From AC-38 sp033856025 (GTDB taxonomy: Bacteria > Actinomycetota > Thermoleophilia > Solirubrobacterales > Solirubrobacteraceae): DNA of 64,000 nucleotides. The stretch is taken from positions 1 through 64,000 of the forward strand of contig JAWVFQ010000018.1 in the NCBI GenBank assembly GCA_033856025.1, given 5' to 3'. Below the pieces are notes generated by a model. The model worked only from the letters and a program-made list of their open reading frames with translations. It was not told the origin of the DNA and made no database searches. Shown here in pieces: positions 51,359 through 59,137 of the stretch (positions within the stretch are counted from its first letter, which is position 1; the number at the start of each line of letters is the position of its first letter). Made by a program: the position numbers and the translations under genes.

Positions 51359-51798
51359 GACACGGGGAGCCGGACGATGCTCAGCCAGAAGGTCTCGATC
51401 GAGCGCACGACCGCGACGAGCTCGCTGAGGTCGATCGGCTTGGTGATGTACGCGTTGGCGGCGAGGCGGTAGGAGCGCAGGATGTCCTGCTCGGCCTCCG
51501 ACGTGGTCAGGACGATCACGGGGACCGACTTCAGCTCCGGGTCGGCGTTGATCTCCGCGAGCACCTCGCGCCCGTCCTTGCGCGGGAGGTTGAGGTCGAG
51601 CAGGACGAGGTCCGGGCGCGGCCGGCCCGCGTGGTCGCCCTCCTGGCGCAGGAAGGCCATCGCCTCCTCGCCGTCGCCCACGACGTGCAGGTCGTTGGCG
51701 ATCCTGGCGTCGCGCAGGACCTCCTGGGTCAGGCGCACGTCGCCGGGGCTGTCCTCCACGAGGAGGATCTGTATGGGCAGGGTGTCGGGAACGCTCAT
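51355..51798 (-). CDS. Single-domain response regulator (Rcp1-like)
   Basis: 147 residues from ATG 51798. ILLVEDSPGDVRLTQEVLRDA, DLVLLDLNLPRKDGREVL (phospho-acceptor Asp about 68), VIVLTTSEAEQD and AYITKPIDLSEL with the Lys-Pro signature. The loop and length match Rcp1-type receivers that pair with phytochrome-like or PAS/GAF kinases. It overlaps both the kinase gene upstream and the GGDEF-EAL gene downstream by 4 bases, so the three are made together. Confidence 0.9.
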   Translation of the reverse strand: MSVPDTLPIQILLVEDSPGDVRLTQEVLRDARIANDLHVVGDGEEAMAFLRQEGDHAGRPRPDLVLLDLNLPRKDGREVLAEINADPELKSVPVIVLTTSEAEQDILRSYRLAANAYITKPIDLSELVAVVRSIETFWLSIVRLPVS

Positions 51799-53399
51799 CG
51801 CGAATCCCGCACCGGAAGGGTAACGCGGAATTCGCTCCCTCCGCCATTTCCGGGCGAAACCGTGACATCCCCGCCGTGGCGCTCGGCGATCTTCTTGCAG
51901 ATGGCCAGTCCGATGCCGGTGCCGGGGTACTCCTCGCGGCCGTGCAGGCGCTGGAACATCTTGAACACGCGATCGGCGTGGCCGGGGTCGATGCCGATGC
52001 CGTTGTCTCGGACGCTCACCTCCCACATGTCATCGGCCTGATGTGCGCTGACCTGAACGTGCGGCGTGTCGTCGCGCACGAACTTGACCGCGTTGGAGAG
52101 CAGGTTCTGGAAGAGCTGGGTCAGCTCGCGGCGGTCGCCGATGACCACCGGGAGGTCGTCCACCTCGATGCTCGCGTCGCGCTCGGCGATGGGGGCCCGC
52201 AGTGCGGCCTGGGCGTCGGTCATCACCTCGTCGAGGTCGACCGGCACGTCCTCCACCTCGCGTCCCACGCGCGAGTACGCGAGCAGGTCGGTGATCAGCG
52301 CCTGCATCCGCTCGACGCCGTCAACCGTGTAGGCGATGAACTCGTCGGCGTCGGAGTCCAGCCGTCCCTTGTAGCGCTCGGACAGCAGGCCGACGAACCC
52401 CGAGATCATGCGCAGCGGCTCGGAGAGGTCGTGCGACGCGACGTAGGCGAACTGCTCGAGCTCGGCGTTGGAGCGCTCGAGCTCCGTGGCCCGCCGGCGC
52501 AGCTCGGACGCCGTCTTCTCCAGCGCCTCCTCCGCGCGCTTGCGCCGCAGGTACTGGCCGACCTGGGCCGAGATCGTCGCCATCATCGCGATCAGCTCCT
52601 CGTCGGGCTCGGGGAGCGGCTGCGCGGTGAAGAAGTCCAGGACCGCCATGACCTGTCCGGCCGCCGTCGCGACCGGCACGCCCACGGCGCCCGTCAGGCC
52701 CGCCGCCTCGGAGACGTCGTCGCGCGGGTGGTTGGGGTCCGAGGCGATGTCGGGGACCCACGCCGCCTCGCCGCTCTCCACGACGCGCCCGGGGATGCCG
52801 GCGCCACGGGGCACGCGCAGCTCCAGCGTGCGCGCCTCGAACTCCTTCGTGCGCGCCGGGTCGGCCGCCCAGAAGGCCTTGCAGGTCAGGACGTCGTCGT
52901 CCTCGTCGAGCTCCCAGAACCCGCCGGCGGTCCAGCCCATGGCGTCGCCCAGCGCCTCCAGGACACGGTGCATCCCCTCGTCCACGGGCGGGCTCTCCAC
53001 CAGGACGCGGTCGACCGCGAGCTGCGCCTCCAGCACGCCGAGCGAACGCTTGCGGTCCGTGATGTCCTTGGCCACGACGTAGAGCGCCTCCTCCTCCGGG
53101 ACGCCCCGGGCGCTGATGAGCAGCCAGCGCCAGCGTCCGTCGCGCGCCGCGAAGCGCAGTTCGAAGTCGCGCGTCGACGCGCCCGGCTGCGTGAGGCGCG
53201 CGGCCTCGGCGAGTGCGCGCTCGCGGTCCTCCTCGTGGAACAGGCCGGCGTACGGGCGGCCCTCCAGCTCGTCCGGTGACCAGCCCAGCACCTGCTCCCA
53301 CGCCGGGTTGACGCGGCGAAACAGCCCGTCGTATCCCACGACCGCCGCCAGGTCGAGCGACAGGTCGAAGAAGCTCTCGTCGCGCGGCGGCTCAGACAT
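51795..53399 (-). CDS. Soluble PAS-GAF histidine kinase
   Basis: 534 residues, no membrane segment. PAS domain about 8-117 (VNPAWEQVLGWSPDELEGRPY), GAF domain about 130-285 with GAGIPGRVVESGEAAWVPDI, coiled coil, HisKA with YVASHDLSEPLRMISGF (His about 323), and HATPase_c with QNLLSNAVKF (N box), DNGIGIDP (G1) and GTGIGLAICKKI (G2). Phytochrome-type kinases share this HisKA style, but no chromophore-binding Cys is evident. It phosphorylates the downstream receiver. Its ATG lies inside the last bases of the E1beta gene (8-base overlap). Confidence 0.92.
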   Translation of the reverse strand: MSEPPRDESFFDLSLDLAAVVGYDGLFRRVNPAWEQVLGWSPDELEGRPYAGLFHEEDRERALAEAARLTQPGASTRDFELRFAARDGRWRWLLISARGVPEEEALYVVAKDITDRKRSLGVLEAQLAVDRVLVESPPVDEGMHRVLEALGDAMGWTAGGFWELDEDDDVLTCKAFWAADPARTKEFEARTLELRVPRGAGIPGRVVESGEAAWVPDIASDPNHPRDDVSEAAGLTGAVGVPVATAAGQVMAVLDFFTAQPLPEPDEELIAMMATISAQVGQYLRRKRAEEALEKTASELRRRATELERSNAELEQFAYVASHDLSEPLRMISGFVGLLSERYKGRLDSDADEFIAYTVDGVERMQALITDLLAYSRVGREVEDVPVDLDEVMTDAQAALRAPIAERDASIEVDDLPVVIGDRRELTQLFQNLLSNAVKFVRDDTPHVQVSAHQADDMWEVSVRDNGIGIDPGHADRVFKMFQRLHGREEYPGTGIGLAICKKIAERHGGDVTVSPGNGGGSEFRVTLPVRDSR

Positions 53400-54369
53400 C
53401 GCGGAAGGTGGCGAGCACGGCCTCGACCACCTGGGGCTCGTGGGGATAGGCGATCTCCTCCAGGGGCTTGGAGTACGGCATGGGGAGGTCGGCGCCGGTG
53501 ACGCGCCCCACCGGGGCGTCGAGGTGGTCGAACGCCTGCTCCTGCACCAGCGCCGCGATGTTGGCGCCGACGCCGCCGTGGGGCCAGCCCTCCTCTACGA
53601 CGACGAGGCGGTTGGTCTTGCGCACGCTGGCCAGGATGGTGTCGAGGTCGAGGGGACGCAGCGTGCGCGGGTCGATCACCTCGGCGTCCACGTCGTGCTC
53701 GGCGGCCAGCAGCTCGGCCGCGCGCTGGGCGGTGAGCGCCATGCGCGAGATCCCCACGATCGTGACGTCGGCGCCCTCGCGGCGGATCGCCGCGTGGCCG
53801 AAGCGGGTCAGGTGCTCCTCGGTGTCGGGCACGTCACCGCGCTGGCCGTACAGGTACTCGTGCTCGATGAAGACCACCGGGTTGTCGTCGCGGATCGCCG
53901 ACTTCAGCAGTCCCTTGGCGTCCGCCGCCGTGCTGGGCACCGCGACGAGCAGGCCGGGGACCTGGAGGTAGAGCGCCTCGAAGCTGTGCGAGTGGGTGGG
54001 GCCGAGCTGGTGGCCGGCGCCCTGGGGCATCCGCACGACCAGCGGCACCTTGGCCTGGCCGCCGAACATGGAGTGGATGTGCGCGGCGTGGTTGACGATC
54101 TGGTCCATGGCGAGCAGCGAGAAGTTGATCGTCATCAGCTCGACGACCGGGCGCAGGCCGGTCATGGCGGCGCCGACGCCCATCCCCACGATCGTGTTCT
54201 CGGAGATCGGCGTGTCGCGCACGCGCTTCTCCCCGAACTCCTCGAGCAGGCCGGCCGTCACCTTGAACGCGCCCTGGAAGACGCCGATGTCCTCGCCCAT
54301 GAGGAAGACGGTGTCGTCGCGCTGCATCTCCTCGCGCAGCGCGGCGTTGAGCGCCTCGCGGTAGCGCAT
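53392..54369 (-). CDS. 2-oxoacid dehydrogenase E1 component, beta subunit
   Basis: 325 residues from ATG 54369. REALNAALREEMQRDDTVFLMGEDIGVFQGAFKVT, RVRDTPISENTIVGMGVGAAMTGLRPVVE with the Glu that activates thiamine diphosphate, and FIEHEYLYG, DVPD. With the alpha subunit encoded directly upstream it decarboxylates a 2-oxo acid and acylates the lipoyl group of E2. The start overlaps the E1alpha stop. Downstream, the kinase gene begins before this gene ends. Confidence 0.93.
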   Translation of the reverse strand: MRYREALNAALREEMQRDDTVFLMGEDIGVFQGAFKVTAGLLEEFGEKRVRDTPISENTIVGMGVGAAMTGLRPVVELMTINFSLLAMDQIVNHAAHIHSMFGGQAKVPLVVRMPQGAGHQLGPTHSHSFEALYLQVPGLLVAVPSTAADAKGLLKSAIRDDNPVVFIEHEYLYGQRGDVPDTEEHLTRFGHAAIRREGADVTIVGISRMALTAQRAAELLAAEHDVDAEVIDPRTLRPLDLDTILASVRKTNRLVVVEEGWPHGGVGANIAALVQEQAFDHLDAPVGRVTGADLPMPYSKPLEEIAYPHEPQVVEAVLATFRDV

Positions 54370-55427
54370 CACGCCCACTCGCGCTCGTCCTCCCCCCGGT
54401 GCACTCCCGCGGAGCGCTCGTCGATGGAGTACCAGCCCTGGACCTGATCGCCCAGGACGTAGACGTCGTCGTAGAGCGACTCGGGCGGCGGGAACTCGGA
54501 CGCCTCGGCGAACAGGACGGCGCCGTCCACCGTCTCGACGGCGCGGCGGTCGATGTCCGCGCGGTCCTGCTCGGTGAGGACGCCCTCGGCGGTCAGGCGC
54601 TCGCCGAACGTGGTGAGCGGGTCGCGGGCGCGCCACTGCGCGACCTGCTCCTTGGTCCGGTACTCCTCGGGGTCGGCCATGGAGTGGCCGCGGAAGCGGT
54701 AGGTGATGGCCTCCACGAGGACGGGGCGGCGCTCCTCGCGCGCCTGGCGCAGGGCCTCCAGCGTCGTCTCGTGCGTGTCCACGACGTCCATCCCGTCGCA
54801 GCGCATGCCCGGAACGCCGAAGCCCTCGCCGCGCTTGAACAGGTCGGTGACGGCGGAGTGGCGCTCCAGCGAGGTCCCCATGCCGAACTGGTTGTTGGTG
54901 ACCATGAAGACGACCGGCAGGCGCCACAGCGCGGCCAGGTTGAGCGTCTCGCCGAACGTCCCCTGGTTGGCCGCGCCGTCGCCGAACTGGCACAGGGTCA
55001 CGTCGTCGGTGCCCAGGTAGTCGGAGGTCAGGCCCATCCCGGCGGCCAGGGGGAGGTTGCCGCCCACGATCCCGTAGCCGCCCATGAACCGGCGCTTCAG
55101 GTCGAACATGTGCATCGAGCCGCCCCGCCCGCGCGACACGCCGTCCTGCTTTCCGAACAGCTCGGCCATCACGCGCTCGGGCTCGGTGCCGCGGGCCAGC
55201 GCGTGGCCGTGGGAGCGGTAGGTGGAGATGAGGTAGTCGGAGTCGCGCAGCGCGCGGACCGACCCGACGATGGTCGCCTCCTCGCCGATGGCCAGGTGCA
55301 GGAACCCGCCGACCTTGGCCTTGGCGTACATCTCCCCGGCGCGCTCCTCGAAGCGCCGGATAAGCGTCATGGCCTCCAGCCACTCGCGCGCCGTGTCCGG
55401 CGGGGGAAGCGGTCGCTCCTCGGCCAT
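54369..55427 (-). CDS. 2-oxoacid (pyruvate) dehydrogenase E1 component, alpha subunit
   Basis: 352 residues. Thiamine-diphosphate motif GDGAANQGTFGETLNLAALWRLPVVFMVTNN, SRGRGGSMHMFDLKRRFMGGYGIVGGNLPLAAG, HGHALARGTEP and YRFRGHSMADPEEYRTKEQV, the last matching the loop region of pyruvate-type E1alpha proteins. Pyruvate is therefore the likeliest substrate, although branched-chain acids are not ruled out. It heads the E1alpha-E1beta-kinase-receiver-GGDEF-EAL chain of overlapping genes. Confidence 0.92.
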   Translation of the reverse strand: MAEERPLPPPDTAREWLEAMTLIRRFEERAGEMYAKAKVGGFLHLAIGEEATIVGSVRALRDSDYLISTYRSHGHALARGTEPERVMAELFGKQDGVSRGRGGSMHMFDLKRRFMGGYGIVGGNLPLAAGMGLTSDYLGTDDVTLCQFGDGAANQGTFGETLNLAALWRLPVVFMVTNNQFGMGTSLERHSAVTDLFKRGEGFGVPGMRCDGMDVVDTHETTLEALRQAREERRPVLVEAITYRFRGHSMADPEEYRTKEQVAQWRARDPLTTFGERLTAEGVLTEQDRADIDRRAVETVDGAVLFAEASEFPPPESLYDDVYVLGDQVQGWYSIDERSAGVHRGEDEREWA

Positions 55428-55451
55428 GCCGACGCGACCTTAGCGCAGGGA

Positions 55452-55706
55452 CTAGCCGCTGCTGAGCTGGGCGTCGGCCTCGCGCCAGGCCACGATGAAC
55501 TCGTCGGCCTCGAGGTTGGCCAGGTCCTCGCGGATCGTGCGCACCACTCGGCGGGCGTCGGTGGGGGTGAGGTCCCAGAACAGGACGACCTCGCCGGACT
55601 CGATCTCGACGATCTCGACGTGGTCGACGCGGTCCGGAGCGGCGAGCAGCGCCGGGCCCACGCCGCCGCGCACGTGCTTGACCTCGTAGGCGCGGCGCGC
55701 CCTCAT
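55452..55706 (-). CDS. Small hypothetical protein between E1 and E3 genes
   Basis: 84 residues from ATG 55706, overlapping the stop of the DsbA-like gene (ATGA). YEVKHVRGGVGPALLAAPDRVDHVEIVEIESGEVVLFWDLTPTDARRVVRTIREDLANLEADEF: soluble, alpha/beta, no known family. The part around VVLFWDLTP is hydrophobic and may be a core strand. It lies between the E3-side and E1-side genes on the same strand and may be co-transcribed with them. Confidence 0.6.
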   Translation of the reverse strand: MRARRAYEVKHVRGGVGPALLAAPDRVDHVEIVEIESGEVVLFWDLTPTDARRVVRTIREDLANLEADEFIVAWREADAQLSSG

Positions 55707-56188
55707 CGGGCCACCATCGCGGCGTCCTCGACCGCGGTCGGCCCTTCGAAGACCTCCTCGCCGACGCGGATGGCCGGCACCCGCGTGACGCCCGCCTCGG
55801 CCGCGGCGCGCGTCGTCTCGGCCAGCGCCTCGGCGACGGTGCGCATCTCCAGCGCCTGCAGGACCGCGCGCGGATGCATCTCGCAGGCCGCCGCGGCGAC
55901 GATCACGCCGTCGGGCGTCGAGAGGTCGCGGCCGGCCGCAAAGGCCTGGCGGAACGCGGCCAGGGAGAACGCGACCGTCCGTCCGAGCTGGCGCGCGTAG
56001 GTGGCGACGAGCATCGCGGGGCGGGGGTCGCCCGGCCAGGCCGCCGGCCAGCGCAGCGGCTGGAGTCCCTGCTCGGCCGCCCGGCGCTCGACGTCCGCCT
56101 GGAAGATCTCGCGTTCCTCCGCGCAGCGGAAGGCGTCCCCGCCACCCGGCAGGTCGGAGGCCAGCACGGGCTCCCACTCCGGCACCAC
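55703..56188 (-). CDS. DsbA-fold (2-hydroxychromene-2-carboxylate isomerase-like) protein, start uncertain
   Basis: 161 residues from GTG 56188, but the fold should start about 30 residues earlier: the same frame upstream reads PVFSYDLSSPEAYLAAERSA, the usual first strand and Ser-containing helix of the isomerase-like DsbA family, yet has no ATG, GTG or TTG before the lpd stop. The visible part has the helical insertion and the cis-Pro region TRVPAIRVGEEVFEGP near the end. No C-x-x-C is present; members with Ser use glutathione-like or mycothiol substrates. A rare start codon (CTG or ACG upstream) is the likely answer. Confidence 0.65.
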   Translation of the reverse strand: MVPEWEPVLASDLPGGGDAFRCAEEREIFQADVERRAAEQGLQPLRWPAAWPGDPRPAMLVATYARQLGRTVAFSLAAFRQAFAAGRDLSTPDGVIVAAAACEMHPRAVLQALEMRTVAEALAETTRAAAEAGVTRVPAIRVGEEVFEGPTAVEDAAMVAR

Positions 56189-56286
56189 CCCCAGCCCCTC
56201 GGCCGAGCGCTCGGCGGCGAGATAGGCCTCGGGCGAGGACAGGTCGTAGGAGAAGACGGGCTGGGGAGCGGATCCGGGCGTGGCGC

Positions 56287-57669
56287 CTACCCGTGGATCA
56301 GCCAGCCGTCGGCGGCGCGCGCCGCTTCCATGACCCCTTCGGACAGCGTCGGGTGGCCATGGATCATCCGCGCCACCTCGGGGTAGCCGCCCTCCAGCAG
56401 CCGGGCGTTGACCAGCTCCTGGATCAGCTCCGTCGCCTTGCTCCCGCAGATGTGGCCGCCCAGCAGCTCGCCGTAGCGCTTCTCGCCGACCAGCTTGATG
56501 ACGCCGGTGCGGTCGCCGTAGACCGTCCCGGCTCCCACCGCGCCGTACTGGACCTTGCCCACGGTCACGTCGTGGCCGGCCTCGCGGGCCTGGGCCTCGG
56601 TGAGGCCGAAGGAGGCGACGTTGGGCATGCAGAAGGTGGCGCGTGGGATGTCGACGTGGACGATGGGGTGGGTGGGCAGCCCGGCCGCGTCCTCGACGGC
56701 GATCACGCCCTCGTCGGACGCCTTGTGGGCCAGGGCCGGACCGGCGACGAGATCGCCGATCGCGTAGACGCCCGAGCGCGACGTGCGCTGCGCGCCGTCC
56801 ACCTTGACCAGCCCCTGTTCGTCGAGCTCGATGCCGGCGGCGTCGAGGCCCAGGCCCTCGACGTCGGGCCCGCGGCCCGCCGCGATGACCAGGTACTCGA
56901 CCTCGGCGCTCTCGCCGCCATGCGTGAATTTGACGCTCTTCTCGCCGGGCTCGACGCCCTCGACGAGCGTGCCGGTGTGGATCTCCATCCCCTGCTTCTT
57001 CAGCCCGCGGGCGACGGCCTTGGAGATGTCGGCGTCCTCGGTCGGCAGGACGCGGTCCAGCGCCTCGAAGAGGTGCGTCTCGGTGCCCAGGCGAGCGTAG
57101 GCCGAGGCGATCTCGGCGCCCGAGGCGCCGGCGCCGACGACCGCGATCGACTTCGGCAGCTCGTCCAGGAGCCAGATCGCCGCCGTGTCGATCACCCGTC
57201 CCCCGAACTCGGTGCCGGGGATGGGACGCGGGACCGAACCGGTGGACAGCACGATCGTCTTGGCCGTGATCTCGTCGCCGTCGAAGTCGCCGCCCACCTT
57301 GACGGTCCCGTCCGCGGTCAGCGCGCCGAAGCCCTCGATGTACTCGATCTCGTTCTTCTTGAACAGGCCCGCGACCCCGCCGGTGAGCGTCTTGATCACC
57401 TTGTCGCGACGATCGCCGACCTTGCCGAAGTCGACGCTGTGGCCGGACACGTCGATCCCGAACTCGCCGGCCTCCTCCACCTCGGTGAGGATGTCGGCGG
57501 TGCGCAGGACCGCCTTGGCCGGGATGCAGGCGTAGTTCAGGCAGCGCCCGCCGACCACGTCCTTCTCGACGACGGCGGTCTTCATGCCCAGCTGCGCGGC
57601 GCGGATCGCGGCCACGTAGCCACCCGGCCCGGAGCCGATGACGACGCAGTCGAAGGAGGAGTCGGCCAT
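56287..57669 (-). CDS. lpd: Dihydrolipoamide dehydrogenase (E3)
   Basis: 460 residues. FAD site VVIGSGPGGYVAAIRAAQLG, redox-active disulphide in GGRCLNYACIPAKA (two Cys four residues apart), NAD site IAVVGAGASGAEIASAYARLG, second FAD motif SGVYAIGDLVAGPALAHKASDEG and C-terminal His-Glu pair in MIHGHPTLSEGVMEA. It reoxidises dihydrolipoyl E2 with NAD. It is the most upstream gene of the minus-strand 2-oxoacid dehydrogenase region, about 0.1 kb before the DsbA-like gene. Confidence 0.95.
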   Translation of the reverse strand: MADSSFDCVVIGSGPGGYVAAIRAAQLGMKTAVVEKDVVGGRCLNYACIPAKAVLRTADILTEVEEAGEFGIDVSGHSVDFGKVGDRRDKVIKTLTGGVAGLFKKNEIEYIEGFGALTADGTVKVGGDFDGDEITAKTIVLSTGSVPRPIPGTEFGGRVIDTAAIWLLDELPKSIAVVGAGASGAEIASAYARLGTETHLFEALDRVLPTEDADISKAVARGLKKQGMEIHTGTLVEGVEPGEKSVKFTHGGESAEVEYLVIAAGRGPDVEGLGLDAAGIELDEQGLVKVDGAQRTSRSGVYAIGDLVAGPALAHKASDEGVIAVEDAAGLPTHPIVHVDIPRATFCMPNVASFGLTEAQAREAGHDVTVGKVQYGAVGAGTVYGDRTGVIKLVGEKRYGELLGGHICGSKATELIQELVNARLLEGGYPEVARMIHGHPTLSEGVMEAARAADGWLIHG

Positions 57670-57702
57670 GGGCTCCAGGCTATAGAACGCCCGCGCGCTC
57701 GC

Positions 57703-58269
57703 TCAGCCCGCGCCGGGGCGGTCCGGCATCTGGATGCGGGCCATCGCGCGGACCAGCTTCCAGAACAGCCACCCGGCCGGGACCCCGATGGCCAGGACGA
57801 CGGCGACCGCCGCGATGTTGGACGCGCGCACGAGCAGCAGCGCGAGGATCACCAGCAGGAACCCGAGCATGAACTCGAAGCCCAGGACCGCCCAGTAACG
57901 CGCCCGCCACATCCCGGCGGCCGCGGCGAGGAGCAGGCCCTCGTAGACCACGATTCCGGTGATGGCCGGCCGCACGCCGTTGATCTTCAGCCCCGCGACG
58001 TAGGCGACCAGGTTGGCCAGCGCGAGGAGCGCGGCGACGATCGCGCCCACGGTGACGGCCGTCGGCCGCTCCCCCGGATCCAGCGGCTCCAGGGCCTGGC
58101 GGATCTCAAGGTTGCGCTCCTCGGAGCTGCGCCGCCTGGGCTTGCGCAGGCTGCGCTCGGAGCCGTCGCCCTCCGGGGCGCCGCCGCCGCCCGGCTTCGC
58201 CGCGCCGGGCCCCCGCCCCGCCTCGCCGGCTTTCGCGCCGGCGGAGCGCTTGCGGCTACGCCGGCCCAA
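57703..58269 (-). CDS. Membrane protein with basic disordered N-terminus
   Basis: 188 residues from TTG 58269, which overlaps the thiE stop by 14 bases; no better start is in frame. The first 75 residues are Arg/Lys/Gly/Pro-rich and probably disordered. Four hydrophobic helices follow (VTVGAIVAALLALANLVAYV, ITGIVVYEGLLLAAAAGMW, YWAVLGFEFMLGFLLVILALLLV, AAVAVVLAIGVPAGWLFWKLV). No family recognised. Its position after thiE suggests co-transcription only. Confidence 0.55.
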   Translation of the reverse strand: MGRRSRKRSAGAKAGEAGRGPGAAKPGGGGAPEGDGSERSLRKPRRRSSEERNLEIRQALEPLDPGERPTAVTVGAIVAALLALANLVAYVAGLKINGVRPAITGIVVYEGLLLAAAAGMWRARYWAVLGFEFMLGFLLVILALLLVRASNIAAVAVVLAIGVPAGWLFWKLVRAMARIQMPDRPGAG

Positions 58270-58954
58270 CGGGGGCCTCCTCGCGGTCGAGGGCCGCGCG
58301 CAGCGCGCGGGCGGCGCCCTCCGGGTCGGCCGCGCCGGCGATCGCGCGGACGACGACGACCCGCCGCGCCCCCGCGTCGAGGACCGGCCCGATCGTGTCC
58401 GGCGCGATCCCGCCGATGGCGAACCAGGGGACGCGGGCGCGGGCGGCGGCGTAGCGGACCGGCTCCAGCCCGACGGCCGGCCGCCCCGGCTTGGTGGGTG
58501 TCTCGTACACCGGCCCCACGGCGACATAGTCGACGCCGCGCCGCGGCGCCCCGCCTTCGGCCCGCGCGGTCTCCGGGGTCGCGGCCTGCGTCGCCTCGAG
58601 CTGCTCGGGCGAATGCGTCGAGCGGCCGATCAGCCGATCCTCGCCGACGACCGCCCGCGCCACCTCGACCGCCGCATCCCCCTGGCCCACGTGGACGCCG
58701 TCCGCATCCGCGGCGACGGCGAGGTCCGGCCGGTCGTTGACGACGAACAGCGCCCCGGCGTCGTCACAGCACGCGCGAAACACCTCGGCCGCGCGCAGGA
58801 TCGCCGCGTCGTCCGCCGCCTTGTCACGAAGCTGCAACACGTCGACGCCACCCGCCAGCGCCGCCCGCAGGAAGCCCTCCGGCCGCGCATCGCACACCAG
58901 ATAGAGCCGCGCCCGCTCCACCCGCGCCCGCCGGTCGTCACCGAGTTCGCCCAT
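58256..58954 (-). CDS. thiE: Thiamine-phosphate synthase
   Basis: 232 residues from ATG 58954. TIM-barrel motifs: ARLYLVCDARPEGFL, GGVDVLQLRDKAADD, LFVVNDRPDLAVAADADGVHVGQGD, GRSTHSPEQLEA, DYVAVGPVYETPTKPGRPAVG and WFAIGGIAPDTIGPVLDAGARRVVVVRAI. It joins the thiazole and pyrimidine phosphates to give thiamine monophosphate. It is divergent from the riboswitch-controlled thiO-thiSG operon, so both strands here serve thiamine synthesis. Confidence 0.94.
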   Translation of the reverse strand: MGELGDDRRARVERARLYLVCDARPEGFLRAALAGGVDVLQLRDKAADDAAILRAAEVFRACCDDAGALFVVNDRPDLAVAADADGVHVGQGDAAVEVARAVVGEDRLIGRSTHSPEQLEATQAATPETARAEGGAPRRGVDYVAVGPVYETPTKPGRPAVGLEPVRYAAARARVPWFAIGGIAPDTIGPVLDAGARRVVVVRAIAGAADPEGAARALRAALDREEAPVGPA

Positions 58955-59046
58955 CGCCAGAGTCTCGCACCCAAGCGGTTGCACTTAGCCGCCCATATGG
59001 CGGTGAACTGCACGCGGTGGCGGCGCGCGGCTAGGGGTACCATGGT

Positions 59047-59135
59047 GGTACGGGAGCCCTTCGCGGGCTGAGAGGGCGGCAACACCGCCGCCGACCGTCT
59101 GAACCTGATCCGGGTCATGCCGGCGCAGGGAGGTT
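59047..59135 (+). promoter_or_regulatory. TPP riboswitch (THI element)
   Basis: The conserved core is clear: GGGAGCCC, the CTGAGA box (59068-59073), a variable GC-rich hairpin, CTGAACCTGATC and the closing segment GGGTCATGCCGGCGCAGGGA. It binds thiamine diphosphate. The GGGAGG at its 3' end (59128-59133) is also the ribosome-binding site for TTG 59138, so ligand binding probably blocks translation of thiO. Confidence 0.92.
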
Positions 59136-59137
59136 GC

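Noticed and set aside
56293..58740. 815-codon plus-strand open frame opposite lpd and thiE
   Set aside because: Antisense shadow of clear minus-strand genes.
59117..59137. ATG at 59117 as start of thiO
   Set aside because: It lies in the conserved 3' core of the TPP riboswitch; TTG 59138 has a proper ribosome-binding site.
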